Shown here: piece by piece, positions 51,653-60,675 of the stretch
Numbering within the stretch: position 1 is the first letter of the stretch
Layout of the letters: each line of letters starts with the position of its first letter
From: Gammaproteobacteria bacterium
GTDB taxonomy: Bacteria; Pseudomonadota; Gammaproteobacteria; JAABTG01
NCBI GenBank assembly: GCA_017999615.1
Contig: JAGNLM010000001.1
Coordinates: 452,549-516,548 of the forward strand
DNA length: 64,000 nt
Direction: 5' to 3'
Notes under the pieces: generated by a model
What the model was told of the DNA's origin: nothing
Databases searched by the model: none
The model's input: only the letters and a program-made list of their open reading frames with translations
Made by a program: the position numbers and the translations under genes

Positions 51653-52753
51653 TCAGCGGCCCGAGGTGACCCGGGTCCAGGCGCGCGTGCGCAGGCGCTC
51701 GCTCTCCGCCGGCGGCGATTCCCTCGTCACCAGGCGGGCCCGAACCTCCCTGGGCGGATAGATCCCCGGGTCCTCCCGGATCTCCTCGTCCACGAACCTC
51801 GTGGCCGCCTGGTTGGCGTTGGCGTAGGAGATGTAATTGGTGACGTCCGCGATGATGTCGGGGCGGAGCAGGAAGTCGATGAACGCGTGCGCGTTGTCCG
51901 GGCGCGGGGCGTCCTTCGGGATCGCCATGACGTCGACCCAGAGCAGCGCGCCCTCCTTCGGGATGCTGAAGCTGACCTCCACGCCGCTGTCGGCCTCCTC
52001 GGCGCGGTCGCGGGCCCGCAGCACGTCGCCGGAGTGCCCCAGGCAGACGCAGACGTTCCCATCGGCGAGATCGTCGATGTACCGGGTGGAGTGGAAGTAG
52101 CGTACGTGCGGCCGCACCCGGGCGATGACCTCGGCCGCTGCCTCGATGTCCTTCTCCTCCGTGCTGTTGGGGTCCTTCCCGAGATAGATGAGCGCGGCGC
52201 CGAGGCCCTGTCCCTCGTCGTCCAGGACGGCGACGCCGCAACGGGCGAGTCTGGAGACGACCTCCGGGTCGAACAGCATGCGCAGGCTGTCGACCGGGGC
52301 CCCTTCCCCCAGCGCCTCCCGGACCTGGGCCGCGTTGTATCCGATTCCCGTCGTCCCCCACATGTAGGGGACCAGGTGCCGGTTGCCGGGGTCGACCTTC
52401 TCCAGGGCCTTCAGGATCCCGGGGTCGAGGTTCCTGTACCGCGAGAGCTTCGCCCGGTCGAGGGGACGGTACAAACCGCTCGCGACGTGGCGTTGGGCGA
52501 TGGGCTGGGCAGGGGAGAAGACCACGTCGTATCCGCTCCGGCCCGCCGTCAGCGTCCTGTCGAGGGTCTCGTAGGCGTCGTAGACGTCGTAGGTGACCTG
52601 GATGTGCGTCCCGTGCGTGAAGTTCTCGACCGTGTCTTCGGCGACGTAGTCGGGGGAGTTGTAGACGCTGACGGTCTTGGGCTCCGCAGCGCTCGCGAGA
52701 GACGCGCACAGCAAGAGCCCGGCGGCGGCCTGGGCGCGCAAAAGGCTCGGCAT
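51653..52753 (-). CDS. Periplasmic polyamine-type (PotF/PotD-like) binding protein
   Basis: A 366-residue protein with a signal peptide (core AAAGLLLCASLASA, cleavage after ASA). The mature part begins VSVYNSPDYVAEDTVENF, the strand-helix start of the PotD/PotF fold, with VFSPAQPIAQRH, LVPYMWGTTGIGYN and WVDVMAIPKDAP as further family blocks. No permease or ATPase genes are near, so it is unlikely to serve a local ABC transporter. It lies directly upstream of the hybrid kinase and may present a polyamine to its sensor domain. The ligand is inferred from the family only. Confidence 0.87.
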   Translation of the reverse strand: MPSLLRAQAAAGLLLCASLASAAEPKTVSVYNSPDYVAEDTVENFTHGTHIQVTYDVYDAYETLDRTLTAGRSGYDVVFSPAQPIAQRHVASGLYRPLDRAKLSRYRNLDPGILKALEKVDPGNRHLVPYMWGTTGIGYNAAQVREALGEGAPVDSLRMLFDPEVVSRLARCGVAVLDDEGQGLGAALIYLGKDPNSTEEKDIEAAAEVIARVRPHVRYFHSTRYIDDLADGNVCVCLGHSGDVLRARDRAEEADSGVEVSFSIPKEGALLWVDVMAIPKDAPRPDNAHAFIDFLLRPDIIADVTNYISYANANQAATRFVDEEIREDPGIYPPREVRARLVTRESPPAESERLRTRAWTRVTSGR

Positions 52754-52780
52754 GCAGAGAGTCCCCCGGGGTGAGTTACG

Positions 52781-52821
52781 GGACCCGCCACCCCGCCTGT
52801 CGGAGTCTCCCCGGCGGGTCC
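52781..52821. promoter_or_regulatory. 9-bp inverted repeat upstream of the PotF-like gene
   Basis: GGACCCGCC (52781-52789) and GGCGGGTCC (52813-52821) are perfect complements with 23 bases between. The element sits 28-68 bases upstream of the PotF-like ATG and just after the stop of the CDF gene, so it may be an operator for the sensory operon or a T-less terminator of the CDF gene. Confidence 0.45.
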
Positions 52822-52828
52822 GCGCCGC

Positions 52829-53776
52829 TCAATGTTCCGGCGCCGTGCCCACCCTGTCAACGGCATGATTCGCGCCGGTTCCCGGGCCGCCGAGCGGCGT
52901 GTCCCAGGAGCTCTCGTCCTCTTCGGGCTCCACGTGGATCGTGGCGTGCGCGTTGGGCAGACGCGCCCCGATCGCGGCCTCGATGCTGTTGCAGAGGTCG
53001 TGGGCTTCCTGCACCGTCGTGGCCCCCCGCACCGTCAGGTGCAAGTCGATGAACCGGCGGGAGCCCGACTTGCGGGTTCGCAGGTTGTGCCAGGACGCGT
53101 CCGGGCCGCAGGTCTCTCGCAGGGCCTCTTCGATCCGGGCCCGCTCCCCGGCAGGCAGGGAGAGGTCCATCAACCCGTGCACGGACCGGGACACCAGGTC
53201 CACCCCCGTGTACACGATGCGGATGGCCACGACGCACGCGATGAGCGGGTCGAGCACTGTCCATTGGGGGAAGAGCATCACGACCACGAGCCCCGCGATG
53301 ACCCCTCCGGACGTCCAGACGTCCGTCATCAGGTGCTGGGCGTCGGCCTCGATGGTGATGCTGTCGTACTGCTGCCCGACCCGGAGCATGGCCGTGGCGA
53401 CCACCCAATTGACCCCGGCCGCGGCGGCGGCCACCAGCAGCCCGGGGCCGAGGTCGGGGAGGGGAGCGGGGCTCAGGAAGCGGCCGGCCGCCGCGTAGAC
53501 GATCGTGGCGGCCGCGACCAGGATGAGCGTCCCCTCGGCCCCGCTCGAGAAGTACTCGGCCTTGTAGTGCCCGTAGGCGTGGTCGTCGTCCGCGGGCCGA
53601 TGGGCGATGGTGACGGCGGCGAGCGCGATGAGGCCGGCCAGCAGGTTGACCGAGGACTCGGCGGCGTCGGAGAAGAGGCTGACCGAGTCGGTGAGCCAGA
53701 AGGCCAGGAATTTCAGTCCCATGGTCACGAGCGAAGCCGCGACCGAAAGGTAGGCCATGCGCCGCAGTTCCGTCAT
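52829..53776 (-). CDS. Cation diffusion facilitator (CDF) family transporter
   Basis: A 315-residue protein. Six membrane helices carry the CDF motifs TDSVSLFSDAAESSVN in the second helix and EADAQHLMTDVWTS (HxxxD) in the fifth. A cytosolic C-terminal domain (about 205-300: LRTRKSGSRRFIDLHL, HATIHVEP) is the usual dimerisation part. Such proteins export Zn2+, Fe2+, Mn2+ or similar ions in exchange for H+. The metal is not decidable: the second-helix site is the ESSVN variant, not the zinc-typical HxxxD. The stop is followed by an inverted repeat; the start ATG 53776 has only a weak purine-rich upstream region. Confidence 0.88.
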   Translation of the reverse strand: MTELRRMAYLSVAASLVTMGLKFLAFWLTDSVSLFSDAAESSVNLLAGLIALAAVTIAHRPADDDHAYGHYKAEYFSSGAEGTLILVAAATIVYAAAGRFLSPAPLPDLGPGLLVAAAAAGVNWVVATAMLRVGQQYDSITIEADAQHLMTDVWTSGGVIAGLVVVMLFPQWTVLDPLIACVVAIRIVYTGVDLVSRSVHGLMDLSLPAGERARIEEALRETCGPDASWHNLRTRKSGSRRFIDLHLTVRGATTVQEAHDLCNSIEAAIGARLPNAHATIHVEPEEDESSWDTPLGGPGTGANHAVDRVGTAPEH

Positions 53777-53832
53777 GCCCGTCCCCTCTCTCCCCGGACC
53801 GGCCGGGCGAAGGTGTGTGTCTCGGCGCCCCT

Positions 53833-56346
53833 TCAGGCGAGCGGCAGGGGGGCCACCGGCTCGACCCTCCAGATGTCGCTCGCGTATTGGGCGATGGTGC
53901 GATCGGAGGAGAACCGCCCGCTGGCCGCCGTATTGGCGACGCTCATCCGTGTCCACCGCCCGCGGTCGCGGTATGCCTGCGACGCCCGCTGTTGTGCCTC
54001 GGCGTACGCGCGGAAATCGGCGGCGACCATCCAGGGGTCGTGGGGGCTGGTGACGGCGGCGACGATGGGGTCGAAGAGGCCGGGCTCGAACCGGTTGAAG
54101 TGTCCCGACCGCACCAGCTCCAGCACCCGGCGCAGGGCCGGGTCGCCCGCGACGATGCCCTGCGGGTCGTAGCGTCCCCTCAGGGACTCGACCTCCTGGG
54201 CGGTGAGCCCGAAGAGAAAGAAATTCGGGTCTCCGACCGCTTCGCGGATCTCGATGTTGGCGCCGTCCAGGGTGCCGATGGTGACCGCCCCGTTCATCAT
54301 GAACTTCATATTCCCGGTCCCCGACGCCTCCTTGCCGGCGGTGGAGATTTGCTCCGAGAGGTCGGTGCCCGGGGCGATCACCTCCATGCCCGACACACGG
54401 TAGTCCGGCAGGAACGCCGCGCGCAGGAACGGGGCGACCGCCGGGTCCTCGTTCAGCACCCGGGCGACGTTGTTGATGAGCTTGACGATGAGCTTCGCCA
54501 TCGCGTAGCCGGGGGCGGCCTTGCCTCCGAAGACGACCGTGCGCGGGGTCCAGTCGGCGGTCTCGCCGTCCTTCACCCGCAGGTAGAGGTGGATCAGGTG
54601 CAGGACGTTCAGGAGCTGGCGCTTGTACTCGTGGATCCGCTTGACCTGAACGTCGAACATCGCGGCCGGGTCGACCGACACACCACTCTCGTGCCGGACG
54701 AATTCGGCAACCCGCTGTTTGTTGGCCTCCCGGACCTTGACCCAGCGCTCGCGGAAGGCGGCGTCCCCAGCGAGCGGCGCGAGCCGGGCGAGTTGGCCCA
54801 GGTCGGTCACCCAGCCATCGCCGATCGCCTCGCTGACGAGCCCGGCCAGGCCGGGATTGGCGGCCGCCAGCCAGCGGCGCTGCGTGACGCCGTTGGTCTT
54901 GTTGTTGAACTTCGCGGGCCACAGTTCGTAGAAGTCGCGGAACAGCCCTTCGCGCAGCAGGCGTGAGTGCAGCTCGGCGACGCCGTTGACGGAGCAGCTT
55001 CCGACGATGGCCAGATAGGCCATGCGCACCTGCGGATCCGCGGTCTCCTCGATGATCGACATGCGCTGCAACCGGCCGGGCTCCTCGGGCCAGCGCTGGG
55101 CGACCTGGGCCAGGAACCGGGCGTTGATCTCGTAGATGATCTCGAGAAGGCGGGGCAGCAGGTGCTGGAACAGGCGCACGGGCCAGCGCTCGAGGGCCTC
55201 GGGCAGCAGCGTGTGGTTGGTGTAGGCCATGGTGCGGTTGGTGACGCCCCACGCCTCGTTCCAGCCCATGCCGTAGACGTCCATCAACAGGCGCATCAGC
55301 TCGGCGACCGCAATCGCGGGGTGCGTGTCGTTCAGCTGAAAGCAGTTCTTTTCTGCGAATTCGCTGAAGTCCTTGCCGTGAAAGCGCTGCCACTGGCGGA
55401 TCACGTCCTGCAGCGTGGCCGAGGCGAGAAAGTACTGCTGGCGCAGGCGCAGCTCCTTGCCGTTCTCGCTGGCGTCGTTCGGGTAGAGCACCATCGTGAT
55501 GTGCTCTGCGGCGTTCTTCGCCGCGACCGACTCGGGGTAGCTCCCCGCGTTGAATTCGCCGAGGTTGAACTCGTCGGTTGCCGCTGCCTTCCACAGCCGC
55601 AGCGTATTCACCGTGCCGTTGCGGTACCCGGGGATCGGGAGGTCGTAGGGCAGGGCGAGAACGTCCTGGCTGTCGACCCAGCGCACGCGCCACTCGCCCC
55701 GCTCGTCGTGGTAGGTCTCCGTGCGCCCTCCGTACTGGACCCGGCGGGTGTACTCGGGGCGCTCCAGCTCCCAGGGGTTGCCGTCGCGCAGCCAGTGGTC
55801 GGGTTCCTCGACCTGGAACCCGTTCTCGATCCGCTGGCGGAACATCCCGTACTCGTAGCGGATGCCGTAGCCCATCACGGGCAGCTGGAGCGCCGCGCAG
55901 CTGTCGAGGAAGCAGGCCGCCAGCCGCCCCAGGCCTCCGTTGCCGAGCCCCGCGTCGTGCTCGGCGTCCACGAGCTCCTCGAGCGAGATGCCGAGGTCGT
56001 AGAGCGCGCGGTGCACGGTGTCGGTGATGCCCAGGCTCAACATCGCGTTGCTCAGGCTGCGGCCCATCAGGAACTCGAGGGACAGGTAGTGCACGCGGCG
56101 CGAGTCCTGCGCGTAGTAGGCGTCGAAGGTGTTCTTCCAGCGCTGCATCAGGCGGTCGCGGATGGCCATGGCGATCGCCTCGAAGGGGTAGTGCACCGAG
56201 CGGCAGTGCCGGTCCCTGCCCAGCGTGTGGCTGAAATACCGGCGGAAATCGAGGGAGAGGCTCGCCGCGTCGAGGCCGAGGGCCGGCAGCTCGGTGAGGC
56301 CGGGCACGGGGTGGCTGTTGCGAAGCGATTTGCTGCGGGGTGGCAT
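53833..56346 (-). CDS. glgP: Glycogen/starch phosphorylase
   Basis: An 837-residue GT35 enzyme releasing glucose-1-phosphate from glycogen. The pyridoxal-phosphate signature EASGTGNMKFMMNGAVTIGT with its Lys is intact. FLMGRSLSNAM, NDTHPAIAVAELMRLLMD and RVAYLAIVGSCSVNGVAELH-like sequence (MAYLAIVGSCSVNGVAELH) confirm the family, and the length is typical. It pairs with glgB at 27-29 kb and the phosphohexomutase at 2.4-4.0 kb in glycogen turnover. ATG 56346 is chosen; a TATAAT element at 56402-56407 lies just upstream, and GAAGGAAA sits about 12 bases before the start. Confidence 0.95.
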   Translation of the reverse strand: MPPRSKSLRNSHPVPGLTELPALGLDAASLSLDFRRYFSHTLGRDRHCRSVHYPFEAIAMAIRDRLMQRWKNTFDAYYAQDSRRVHYLSLEFLMGRSLSNAMLSLGITDTVHRALYDLGISLEELVDAEHDAGLGNGGLGRLAACFLDSCAALQLPVMGYGIRYEYGMFRQRIENGFQVEEPDHWLRDGNPWELERPEYTRRVQYGGRTETYHDERGEWRVRWVDSQDVLALPYDLPIPGYRNGTVNTLRLWKAAATDEFNLGEFNAGSYPESVAAKNAAEHITMVLYPNDASENGKELRLRQQYFLASATLQDVIRQWQRFHGKDFSEFAEKNCFQLNDTHPAIAVAELMRLLMDVYGMGWNEAWGVTNRTMAYTNHTLLPEALERWPVRLFQHLLPRLLEIIYEINARFLAQVAQRWPEEPGRLQRMSIIEETADPQVRMAYLAIVGSCSVNGVAELHSRLLREGLFRDFYELWPAKFNNKTNGVTQRRWLAAANPGLAGLVSEAIGDGWVTDLGQLARLAPLAGDAAFRERWVKVREANKQRVAEFVRHESGVSVDPAAMFDVQVKRIHEYKRQLLNVLHLIHLYLRVKDGETADWTPRTVVFGGKAAPGYAMAKLIVKLINNVARVLNEDPAVAPFLRAAFLPDYRVSGMEVIAPGTDLSEQISTAGKEASGTGNMKFMMNGAVTIGTLDGANIEIREAVGDPNFFLFGLTAQEVESLRGRYDPQGIVAGDPALRRVLELVRSGHFNRFEPGLFDPIVAAVTSPHDPWMVAADFRAYAEAQQRASQAYRDRGRWTRMSVANTAASGRFSSDRTIAQYASDIWRVEPVAPLPLA

Positions 56347-56696
56347 GGGTCGGCTCGTTTCCTTCGGGGCGCGCGCGGGTTCGAGCGTATCGTTCGGGCG
56401 CATTATAGACAGCGCGGACGCCCAGCGAGGACGCCGGCGCCCCGGGGCCTGGGGCAGGGCCGGCCCCGCGAGGAGCCGCGGAGGGGGGGTGGCGGGGCCC
56501 CCGGCCGTGGGGGGGCGTCCGGGGGCGGGCGGCAGGATTGGCAATCACGCGAAAAGTGTGCTCTCATAGGGGGGCCTGCAGTTGCGTCGCGTCGGTCGTT
56601 CCGGAAAATCCCGCTGGGTCTACCCCGTAACATCCCCGCCGAGAGCCTGCAAGCAAGGCACACTCTGAATGATTCTTTGAGGAAAGGCAGTTACCT
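56347..56696. other. Divergent intergenic region between glgP and cspA
   Basis: 350 bp without a supported gene. It holds the glgP -10 element (56402-56407) and a very GC-rich, G-rich middle part (56420-56530). A TTGGCA at about 56536 followed by CATAGG 19-20 bases later is a weak cspA promoter candidate. The cspA leader that follows would be long, as is usual for cold-shock genes, and ends with GAGGAAAGG before the ATG. Confidence 0.5.
56402..56407 (-). promoter_or_regulatory. -10 element (TATAAT) for glgP
   Basis: A perfect TATAAT on the - strand in otherwise GC-rich sequence. Transcription would start about 56395, giving a leader of about 49 bases. No good -35 at 17 bases (CCTCGC), so an activator may be needed. 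Confidence 0.55.
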
Positions 56697-56900
56697 ATGC
56701 GTACTGGAACAGTGAAGTGGTTTAACGACGCCAAGGGTTTCGGCTTCATCGCGCCTGCGGACGGTGGCGAGGACGTGTTCGTGCACTACAGCGCGATCGC
56801 GGGCTCCGGGTTCCGTTCCCTGGCCGAGGGGCAGCGGGTCAACTTCGAGGTGGAGAAGGGCCCCAAGGGTCTGCAGGCCCGGCAGGTCAGCCCCGCCTGA
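56697..56900 (+). CDS. Cold-shock protein (CspA family)
   Basis: A 67-residue single cold-shock domain. It has the RNP1 and RNP2 motifs in KGFGFIAP and VFVHYSAI and the typical start [14 protein letters not shown]. It binds single-stranded RNA and DNA as an RNA chaperone. GAGGAAAGG precedes the ATG by about ten bases. An 11-bp stem terminator follows, and the release factor 3 gene starts only 15 bases after it. Whether it is cold-inducible cannot be told. Confidence 0.95.
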   Translation: MRTGTVKWFNDAKGFGFIAPADGGEDVFVHYSAIAGSGFRSLAEGQRVNFEVEKGPKGLQARQVSPA

Positions 56901-56923
56901 CGTAACGTCGAGCCACTTCGACG

Positions 56924-56957
56924 CGAAGCCCCGCCTCGAGCGGGGCTTCGTCTCTCT
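56924..56957 (+). terminator. Hairpin terminator after the cold-shock gene
   Basis: A perfect 11-bp stem (56924-56934 with 56940-56950) with a CTCGA loop, followed by the mixed pyrimidine run TCTCTCT. The tail is not a clean T-run, so readthrough into prfC, whose GTG is at 56965, is likely. Confidence 0.6.
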
Positions 56958-56964
56958 AGCCCCC

Positions 56965-58551
56965 GTGTCCACCCACATCGAAGAAACCTCCCGCCGCCGC
57001 ACCTTCGCCATCGTCTCCCACCCCGACGCCGGCAAGACCACCCTGACCGAGCAGCTCCTGCTGTTCGGGGGCGCGATCCAGATGGCCGGGACGGTCAAGG
57101 CGCGCAAGGCTGCGCGTCACGCCACCTCGGACTGGATGCAGATGGAGAAGGAGCGGGGGATCTCCATCACCTCCTCCGTGATGCAGTTCCCGTACCGGGG
57201 GCGGGTGGTGAATCTCCTGGACACCCCGGGTCACGCGGACTTCTCGGAGGACACCTACCGCACCCTGACCGCCGTCGACGCCGCGCTGATGGTCATCGAC
57301 GCGGCCAAGGGTGTCGAGGAGCGCACGGTCAAACTGATGGAGGTCTGCCGGCTGCGGGACACGCCGATCGTGACCTTCGTGAACAAGCTGGACCGGGACG
57401 GGCGTGAGCCTCTGGAGCTCCTCGACGAGATCGAGCGGGTGCTGCGCATCCGCGGTGCGCCCGTCACCTGGCCCATCGGCATGGGCCGCGAGCTGCGGGG
57501 CATCTACCACATCCTGAACGACACCGTTCACCTCTACGCCCCGAATGCTGCCCGCCGCTGGAGCGAGGGCGGGGTGCTGCACGGCATCGACAACCCGCTG
57601 CTCGAAGAGGCCCTGGGGCCCTACGCCGCGGAGCTGCGCGAGCAGATGGAGCTCGTGCGGGGCGCGAGCCACCCCTTCGACCTCGCGGCCTATCGCGCGG
57701 GCGCCCTGACCCCCGTGTTCTTCGGCACCGCGCTGAACAACTTCGGGGTCGACGAGCTGATGGACTCCTTCGTGGAGTGGGCCCCCGCCCCGCAGCCGTA
57801 CGCGACCGAGACCCGGGAGGTCCGGCCGGAGGAAGGAGTCTTCAGCGGCTTCGTCTTCAAGATCCAGGCGAACATGGACCCGGCGCACCGGGACCGCATC
57901 GCCTTCCTGCGCGTGTGCTCGGGTGTCTACCGCAAGGGGATGAAGCTCTTCCACGTGCGTGCCGGCAAGGAGATCAGGGTCTCCGACGCGCTCACCTTCC
58001 TCGCCTCCGACCGCGCGCACCTGGAAGAGGCGTACCCGGGGGACATCATCGGCCTGCACAACCACGGGACGATCCGGATCGGCGACACCTTCACGGAAGG
58101 CGAGCCCCTCAAGTTCACCGGCATCCCGAATTTCGCCCCCGAGATCTTCCGCCGGGTCCGACTGCGCGACCCCCTCAAGGCGAAGGCCCTTCAGAAGGGC
58201 CTGGATCAGCTCTGCGAGGAGGGGGCCACCCAGGTCTTCCGGCCCCTCGCGGGCAACGACGTGGTGCTGGGCGCGGTGGGGATCCTGCAGTTCGACGTGG
58301 TGGCCTATCGCCTGCGTGACGAGTACCGGGTGGACTGTGCCTTCGAGCCGGTCCCGGTCGCGACCGCCCGTTGGGTCGCCTGCGACGACGCGCGCAGGCT
58401 CGCGGAGTTTCGCGACCGCAATGCGGGGAACCTGGGCACGGACCACGCGGGTGAGCTGGTCTATCTGGCGCCGAGCCAGGTCAACCTGAACCTGACCCTG
58501 GAGCGTTGGCCGGACGTGCGCTTCCTGGCGATCCGCGAGCAGCTCGGCTGA
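56965..58551 (+). CDS. prfC: Peptide chain release factor 3
   Basis: A 528-residue translational GTPase that recycles RF1 and RF2 from the ribosome. G1 [10 protein letters not shown]2 GISITS, G3 [12 protein letters not shown] and G4 NKLDRD are present, followed by domains II and III with [19 protein letters not shown] and [16 protein letters not shown]. Length equals the E. coli protein (529). GTG 56965 gives the N-terminus [18 protein letters not shown], typical of RF3. No Shine-Dalgarno is visible and the cold-shock terminator ends only 15 bases before, so translation may depend on a short or leaderless message. Confidence 0.95.
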   Translation: MSTHIEETSRRRTFAIVSHPDAGKTTLTEQLLLFGGAIQMAGTVKARKAARHATSDWMQMEKERGISITSSVMQFPYRGRVVNLLDTPGHADFSEDTYRTLTAVDAALMVIDAAKGVEERTVKLMEVCRLRDTPIVTFVNKLDRDGREPLELLDEIERVLRIRGAPVTWPIGMGRELRGIYHILNDTVHLYAPNAARRWSEGGVLHGIDNPLLEEALGPYAAELREQMELVRGASHPFDLAAYRAGALTPVFFGTALNNFGVDELMDSFVEWAPAPQPYATETREVRPEEGVFSGFVFKIQANMDPAHRDRIAFLRVCSGVYRKGMKLFHVRAGKEIRVSDALTFLASDRAHLEEAYPGDIIGLHNHGTIRIGDTFTEGEPLKFTGIPNFAPEIFRRVRLRDPLKAKALQKGLDQLCEEGATQVFRPLAGNDVVLGAVGILQFDVVAYRLRDEYRVDCAFEPVPVATARWVACDDARRLAEFRDRNAGNLGTDHAGELVYLAPSQVNLNLTLERWPDVRFLAIREQLG

Positions 58552-58561
58552 GGGCCGAGGC

Positions 58562-59077
58562 TCAGCCCTTCAGCAGCACGTCCTTGGCGCGGTTGACGAG
58601 CGCGGCCACGTAGTCCGAGCCACCCCGGTCGGGGTGCACCTTCTGCATCAGCCGCCGGTGGGCCTCGCGGATCTCCTCCACGGTCGCCTCGGGCTTCAGC
58701 CCGAGGACCTCGTAGGCCTGCGCACGCGTCATGGGTCCCTGGGCGCGGGTGGTCGGCCCCTGGTCCCCCGGGTCACTGCCCCGGGTCCCCTGCGGGTCCG
58801 GTTGGCCCCTCCACGTCGCCATCAGGCGTTGCAGGAGCGGGGCGATCTGGAGGAGGGAGGCCAGGCGCTGCACCAGCGGCACGGCGGCGGCGAGCGCGGC
58901 GAACACCCAGTTCAGGCGGCCGGTGGCCGCCAGCAGGATGGCGCCACCCACGAGGACGCCCATCGCGATTCGTCGCAGGAGACGCGTGACCTGGCGCGGC
59001 GGAGTGCGGGTGAACCAGCGCAGGGCGAGCAGGACGCCCACCACGACGCCCAGGAGGACGATGAGCTTCGCGAGCAC
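58562..59077 (-). CDS. Membrane protein with C-terminal J domain
   Basis: A 171-residue protein with two or three hydrophobic helices (about 2-19, 36-52 and 56-75), a short Gly/Pro/Gln linker, and a C-terminal J domain (about 115-171: AYEVLGLKPEATVEEIREAH, then HPDRGGSD, the HPD motif needed to stimulate DnaK). The J domain at the extreme C-terminus resembles Tim14/Pam18-type proteins. It would recruit DnaK to the inner membrane. It follows rtcB by 97 bp on the same strand and faces prfC convergently. Confidence 0.85.
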   Translation of the reverse strand: MLAKLIVLLGVVVGVLLALRWFTRTPPRQVTRLLRRIAMGVLVGGAILLAATGRLNWVFAALAAAVPLVQRLASLLQIAPLLQRLMATWRGQPDPQGTRGSDPGDQGPTTRAQGPMTRAQAYEVLGLKPEATVEEIREAHRRLMQKVHPDRGGSDYVAALVNRAKDVLLKG

Positions 59078-59173
59078 GTCCGATCAGGCCGGGCCCGGGC
59101 CGGTGTTCGCGGGAGGGTTTCCCTGGGGATCCACGTGGTTCGCCACAGTCGCGGGTCTCGCGGTGACTATACC

Positions 59174-60604
59174 CTATCCCTTGACGCAGACGAGCGGCTT
59201 CAGGCGGGCCACCTTGCGGGCGAGGCCCGCGGACTCCGTCGCGTCCACCACCGCGCAGACGTCCTTGTACGCGCCCGGCGCCTCCTCGGCGATCCCGCGC
59301 AGGGAGGGACTGCGCACCACGACCCCGTCGCGGGCGAGGCGCTCCAGCACGTCGCGCCCCTGCCACTGCCGGGTGGCCTGGTGGCGGCTCATGGCGCGCC
59401 CGGCGCCGTGGCAGGCGGAGCTGAAGGAGCGACCCTCGCCCTCGGTGGTGCCCACCAGCACGTAGGAGGACGTCCCCATGGTGCCCCCGACGAGGACCGG
59501 CTGTCCGGCCGCGCGCAGGGCTGCGGGCAGGTCCGGGTGGCCGGGACCGTACGCGCGGGTCGCGCCCTTGCGGTGCACGAAGAGCTGCCGCCTGCGCCCG
59601 TCGACCTCGTGCTCCTCGACCTTGCAGGTGTTGTGCGAGACGTCGTAGAGAAGCCTGAGGTCCGCGCGGGGGAATCGCTCGGCGAACGCCAGCCGGGTCA
59701 GGTGGGTCAGGATCTCGCGATTGGCGAGTGCGCAGTTGATGCCGGCCCGCATGGCCCCGAGGTAGGACTGGCCGAGCTCGGAATCGATGGGTGCACAGGC
59801 CAGCTCCCGATCGGGCAGCGAGACCCCGTGCCGCGGCGCCTCGACCGCCATGTGCTTGAGGAAATCCGTGCCGATCTGATGTCCGAGGCCCCGGGACCCG
59901 CAGTGGATGCTGACGAGGATGTCGCCCGGGCGCAGATGGAAGGCGGCCGCGGTCTGCCGGTCGTAGACCTCGACCACCTCCTGGACCTCGGCGTAGTGGT
60001 TGCCGGACCCGAGCGTGCCCATCTCCGAGCGTTGACGCTTCTTCGCCTGCTCGGAGACCTGGTCCGGGCGGGCACCGCGCATCCGCCCGTGCTCCTCGAT
60101 GCGCTCCAGGTCCTCGTGCCCGCCCCAGCCCTGCTCGACGGCCCACTGGGCGCCGCCCGCGAGCATCGCGTCCATCTGCCGGGCATCGAGGCGGACCGCC
60201 CCGGTGCTGCCGAGCCCGGCGGGGATGAAGGCGTACAGGTCGTCGGCGAGCTCGCGCCGGAGTGGCTCCACGTCGTCGCGGGTGAGCCCCGTGTGGAGCG
60301 AGCGGACCCCGCAGGAGATGTCGAAGCCGACACCGCCGGCCGAGACGACCCCGCCCTCGGCCGGGTCGAACGCGGCCACGCCGCCGATGGGAAACCCGTA
60401 GCCCCAGTGGGCGTCGGGCATCGCGTAGGACGCCTGGACGATCCCCGGCAGGCTCGCGACGTTGCAGACCTGCTCGAAGACCTTGTCGTCCATGCCGCGC
60501 AGGAGCGTCTCGCTTGCATACAGGACGCCCGGCACGCGCATCGGGCCCTGCGGGGCGATGCGCCACTCGAATTCGCTGACACGGGCGAGGCGGGAGGTGT
60601 CCAT
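59174..60604 (-). CDS. rtcB: RNA-splicing ligase RtcB
   Basis: A 476-residue GTP-dependent RNA ligase joining 3'-phosphate (or 2',3'-cyclic phosphate) to 5'-OH ends. Conserved residues line up with the archaeal enzyme: Asp95 and Cys98 (GVGFDISCG), Asn202-His203 (GSGNHYAE), His234 (HCGSRGLGH), His324 (DVSHNTCK) and the guanylylated His399 (CHGAGRAMSR). The length (476) matches archaeal and eukaryotic RtcB rather than the 408-residue E. coli enzyme. ATG 60604 is used; an in-frame GTG/ATG further upstream (60649) is possible. Archease, its activator, lies 71 bp upstream on the same strand. Confidence 0.95.
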   Translation of the reverse strand: MDTSRLARVSEFEWRIAPQGPMRVPGVLYASETLLRGMDDKVFEQVCNVASLPGIVQASYAMPDAHWGYGFPIGGVAAFDPAEGGVVSAGGVGFDISCGVRSLHTGLTRDDVEPLRRELADDLYAFIPAGLGSTGAVRLDARQMDAMLAGGAQWAVEQGWGGHEDLERIEEHGRMRGARPDQVSEQAKKRQRSEMGTLGSGNHYAEVQEVVEVYDRQTAAAFHLRPGDILVSIHCGSRGLGHQIGTDFLKHMAVEAPRHGVSLPDRELACAPIDSELGQSYLGAMRAGINCALANREILTHLTRLAFAERFPRADLRLLYDVSHNTCKVEEHEVDGRRRQLFVHRKGATRAYGPGHPDLPAALRAAGQPVLVGGTMGTSSYVLVGTTEGEGRSFSSACHGAGRAMSRHQATRQWQGRDVLERLARDGVVVRSPSLRGIAEEAPGAYKDVCAVVDATESAGLARKVARLKPLVCVKG

Positions 60605-60675
60605 GGGTCGCTCGGGGCGGCTGCCCTGTCCGGGGTGTGGTCGGGTCACCCCTAAGGGTACGACACCGCGGACTC

